From assembly GCF_001654455.1 (NCBI RefSeq), contig NZ_CP015772.1:5332001-5396000 (forward strand): a DNA stretch of 64,000 nucleotides, in the 5' to 3' direction. Source of the DNA: Niabella ginsenosidivorans. GTDB lineage: Bacteria > Bacteroidota > Bacteroidia > Chitinophagales > Chitinophagaceae. Numbering within the stretch: the first letter of the stretch is position 1; each line of letters opens with the position of its first letter. This document shows, piece by piece, positions 61,460-64,000 of the stretch. Below the pieces are notes generated by a model. It saw nothing but the letters and a program-made list of their open reading frames with translations. It was not told the origin of the DNA and searched no databases. The position numbers and the translations under genes are program-made.

Positions 61460-62158
61460 ATGCATATTTTAATTACCGGCGCATCGCAGGGGATAGGACT
61501 GGCTATTGCAGAAGTGTTTGCAAAACAAGGAAACACACTCCTGCTTTCATCAAGAAACGATCTGAAGTTGTATAAAACAATGGAAACCCTGCAAACTCAT
61601 TACCCGGATGCGGTGTTTTATGCAAAAGCATTTGATCTTTCTGTAAAAGAAGAAGCCATTGCCCTGGGTAAATGGGCGTTGGAGAAGGGCACCCCGGATA
61701 TACTGGTTAATAATGCCGGTTTATTTGAGCCTGGTAACATCAGCGATGAGGCAGAAGGCGTACTGGAAAGCCAGATGGCGGTAAACCTGTACAGCGCCTA
61801 CCATCTTACAAGAACAGTGTTGCCGGCCATGAAAAAGAACGCAAGGGGGTTTATTTTTAATATCTGTTCGGTTGCCGGCCTGCAGGCCTATCCAAACGGG
61901 GGTTCTTACAGTATCAGTAAATTTGCAATGAATGGCTTTAGCCAGAACCTGCGGCAGGAGCTAAAGCCATATGGTATTAAGGTAAGTGCCTTTTTTCCCG
62001 GGGCGGTGATGACAGCGTCCTGGGGCGACTTTGACAACAGCGAAAAACGGATCATGGAAGCGGGTGATATTGCTAAGCTGATTGAAGCGACTACACAACT
62101 TTCTGCTGCAGCCTGTGTTGAAGATATTATTATACGGCCGCAATTGGGCGATTTATAA
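61460..62158 (+). CDS. Short-chain dehydrogenase/reductase
   Basis: A 232-residue SDR with TGASQGIG cofactor binding (residues 6-13), NNAGLF, the catalytic Ser in NICSVAGLQ and the YxxxK motif in GSYSISKFAM. The closest functional groups are 3-ketoacyl-ACP reductases and sorbitol/sepiapterin-type reductases; the substrate is unclear. Only 3 bases separate it from the BatD gene, so the two share a transcript. Confidence 0.9.
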   Translation: MHILITGASQGIGLAIAEVFAKQGNTLLLSSRNDLKLYKTMETLQTHYPDAVFYAKAFDLSVKEEAIALGKWALEKGTPDILVNNAGLFEPGNISDEAEGVLESQMAVNLYSAYHLTRTVLPAMKKNARGFIFNICSVAGLQAYPNGGSYSISKFAMNGFSQNLRQELKPYGIKVSAFFPGAVMTASWGDFDNSEKRIMEAGDIAKLIEATTQLSAAACVEDIIIRPQLGDL

Positions 62159-62161
62159 AAA

Positions 62162-63583
62162 ATGATGAAGATTTTTCAGAAAGGTATAAAACAGTTGGTC
62201 TTATGGGCGCTGGCATTAATGGCATCCCCAATTGTTTTTGCGCAGAACAGCACGCTGGACGCACGCATAAAAAACAATCTTTACCTGAACGTTTATGTGA
62301 ATAAAACCAATTGCTATGTAGGAGAGCCCATCGTGGTTACCTATAAACTGTATTCATCCCTGGAATCTGTTTCAGAGGTAATTAAAGACCCGGATTTTGC
62401 CGGTTTTGAATTGCGTGACCTGATCGCTTCGGGTGATGATATTGTAAACCGACAGACCATTGACGGCAAAAGTTTTGATGTGCATACCCTGCGAAAGATT
62501 CAGCTAACTCCCCTGGAGGCCGGCAGGTTGGTGCTGGATCCTATGATATTGAGTAACCGGATCAGGCTGATAGATGCCTCCGGGAACCGCAGCTCTTTAC
62601 TGGACGGTATTGATGACAGCTTCCTGAAAAATGGAGAATACCGCGTTTCTATAGCATCCGTTCCTATTACGGTCAATGTGCAGGAGGCGCCGGCCAACGC
62701 AAAGCCCGCAGTTTATAATGGCGCAGTTGGTGATTTTAAAATGAATGTGCGGCTTTCTAAGGTAAACCTTAATCCGGGGGAACAGGGCAGCTTGCTGATA
62801 ACGATTTCCGGTACGGGCGACTTTTCTCGGGTAACACAACCCGTTGTGCAATGGCCCTCAGGCGTAACTGCAGCAACAGCAACCGTACAGGAACAATATG
62901 ACCGTAATGATAAAAACGCACCGGGTGTAAAGATCTTTACTTTTCCTTTTTCCTCGTCAAAAGTAGGTGCTTACACCATTATGCCGGTACAGTTCTCTTA
63001 TTTTGATGCTGTCCGGAACAGGTATAATACCGTCAGTAATCCTCCGGTAACTTTTTATGTACGGGAAGGGGCTGTAAATGCACCTGCAGGCGCAGTGAAC
63101 ACACAGGCAGAGCGCAACGATCACTACGGCGCCTTGCTGCTGGGTATTGGCATTGTTGCATTATTGCTGCTGATCCTCCTGTTAAGGAAAATGTTCCGCA
63201 ATAAAGGGCAGCAGCAACCGATGCGCCAGGTAATGTTAAAGCAGCAGGTACAACCTGTTCAGACGGATCAGCCTGGTTCCGGTGTGGAAGAGCTGTTGCA
63301 GCCGGCGGAAGATGCGGTAACAAAACCCGGAAGTCTTTTTTACACCACATTAAGACAGGGAATGATCCGTTTCTTTGAGCAGAAATACCAGGTTCCGGCC
63401 AAGCTTTTTTATAAATCTACGTTGAAAGAAACTATGACGCAAAGAAAAGTCCCGGTACCGCTGCAGGATGAGGTCTTTCACATGCTTACAGAAATTGAAA
63501 TGAATATTTATTCTGCCGGCGGAATGGAAGGAGACCGCGTCCGGCTGCTTGAAAAAACAAAGGCAATACTGAAAAAGTTGTGA
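62162..63583 (+). CDS. batD: BatD family protein
   Basis: A 473-residue membrane-anchored protein of the Bacteroides aerotolerance family. It has a signal peptide (ending VFAQ), several beta-sandwich domains (YLNVYVNKTNCYVGEPIVVTY, MNVRLSKVNLNPGEQGSLLI), one C-terminal membrane helix (residues 322-342) and a cytoplasmic helical tail (KLFYKSTLKETMTQRKVPVP). BatD normally sits next to MoxR and BatA/B/C genes; here only an SDR precedes it. The other Bat genes may lie elsewhere. Function: oxidative stress or envelope protein complex, not fully understood. Confidence 0.88.
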   Translation: MMKIFQKGIKQLVLWALALMASPIVFAQNSTLDARIKNNLYLNVYVNKTNCYVGEPIVVTYKLYSSLESVSEVIKDPDFAGFELRDLIASGDDIVNRQTIDGKSFDVHTLRKIQLTPLEAGRLVLDPMILSNRIRLIDASGNRSSLLDGIDDSFLKNGEYRVSIASVPITVNVQEAPANAKPAVYNGAVGDFKMNVRLSKVNLNPGEQGSLLITISGTGDFSRVTQPVVQWPSGVTAATATVQEQYDRNDKNAPGVKIFTFPFSSSKVGAYTIMPVQFSYFDAVRNRYNTVSNPPVTFYVREGAVNAPAGAVNTQAERNDHYGALLLGIGIVALLLLILLLRKMFRNKGQQQPMRQVMLKQQVQPVQTDQPGSGVEELLQPAEDAVTKPGSLFYTTLRQGMIRFFEQKYQVPAKLFYKSTLKETMTQRKVPVPLQDEVFHMLTEIEMNIYSAGGMEGDRVRLLEKTKAILKKL

Positions 63584-63618
63584 TCAGCATTGCCTTATAT
63601 CAGGAAGGGAAATCGCCT

Positions 63619-64000
63619 TTAATCCCTGCGTCCGGTCAATATGGAAATGTATTGCAACAGCATTACAACCGCTGCCAGGGCAGCAACTACATAAGTGGTA
63701 GCGGCCCATTTTAATGCATCTTTAGCCATCGGATATTCCCGGTTGTTAGTAATATTGGTATGGTTCAGCCAGGCTAAGGCTCTTTTGCTGGCATCAAATT
63801 CCACCGGCAGCGTTATCAGTGAAAACAATACAGTAATGGCCATCAGAACGATCCCGATAAGAAGCAATGTATAGCTTCCGGATGCTGCCATAATTAAGCC
63901 CGCCAGCAATACCCAGTTTACAATTGCCGAGCTGAACTGTACAGCCGGCACCAGCCTGCTACGCAGTTGTAAGGGGGCATATTGGGCAGCATGCTGTACG
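63619..64000 (-). CDS. YugP-type zinc metallopeptidase, C-terminal part (cut by window edge)
   Basis: The last 127 codons of a membrane zinc metallopeptidase of the YugP (PF04298) family. The frame is open to the window end (QHAAQYAPLQLRSRLVPAVQFSS). Two membrane helices follow, then LITLPVEFDASKRALAWL, which is the family hallmark, and a last helix. The HExxH site should lie upstream, beyond base 64000. The gene is convergent with batD. Confidence 0.9.
   Translation of the reverse strand, partial: VQHAAQYAPLQLRSRLVPAVQFSSAIVNWVLLAGLIMAASGSYTLLLIGIVLMAITVLFSLITLPVEFDASKRALAWLNHTNITNNREYPMAKDALKWAATTYVVAALAAVVMLLQYISILTGRRD

Noticed and set aside
1-64000. tRNA, rRNA, CRISPR or prophage genes
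   Set aside because: None was recognised by eye. A covariance-model search was not possible, so small RNAs may be missed.

Overview
The window comes from a Bacteroidota chromosome, most likely a member of the Chitinophagaceae (Niabella- or Chitinophaga-like). This is a judgement from gene content and style: SusC/SusD pairs, ECF sigma/FecR pairs, TAnnTTTG promoter octamers, BatD, a DUF3127 protein, and many secreted glycoside hydrolases and lipoproteins. No rRNA, tRNA or CRISPR array was recognised.

Left part (1-18.4 kb) is mostly housekeeping and small accessory genes: the end of polA; a minus-strand operon of a proline-rich membrane-anchored protein, a membrane protein, a histidine kinase and a LuxR-type regulator; a MerR regulator between two terminators; a thioredoxin-like protein; an IS630 transposase remnant beside an S41 peptidase; MscS, a propeller-like protein and an LpxH-like phosphoesterase; a TonB siderophore receptor; a DUF3127 protein; a DUF433/DUF5615 toxin-antitoxin pair; a retropepsin-like protease; and rpoN.

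Middle (18.7-40.1 kb) is a first polysaccharide utilisation locus (PUL): ECF sigma, FecR anti-sigma, SusC with an STN signalling domain, SusD, a LamG lipoprotein, three tandem PF10091/GH144-type (endo-beta-1,2-glucanase-like) proteins, a Gfo/Idh oxidoreductase, a NagB-type sugar-phosphate isomerase, a GMC oxidoreductase, a GH43-like protein, an SGNH esterase and a GH3 beta-glucosidase. A yefM-yoeB toxin-antitoxin module sits on the opposite strand between the first two GH144-type genes.

Right-middle (41.5-56.9 kb) is a second PUL with the same regulatory head (sigma, FecR, SusC with STN, SusD), then GH30, a Tat-exported TIM-barrel isomerase-like protein, a zinc alcohol dehydrogenase, a serine hydrolase, a second GH30 and a fusion of glycerophosphodiester phosphodiesterase with a GH16 laminarinase-type glucanase. 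Together the two PULs could degrade beta-1,2, beta-1,3 and beta-1,6 glucans and remove phosphodiester and ester substituents. This suggests, as inference, that the target could be substituted bacterial periplasmic or cyclic glucans, or else fungal or algal beta-glucan.

Right end (57-64 kb) holds a small membrane protein, a metallophosphoesterase, two clear pseudogenes (an amine oxidase with an internal deletion and a frameshifted secreted protein), palindromic repeats, a ketosynthase-like protein lacking the usual cysteine, an SDR reductase, BatD and the end of a YugP-type metallopeptidase.
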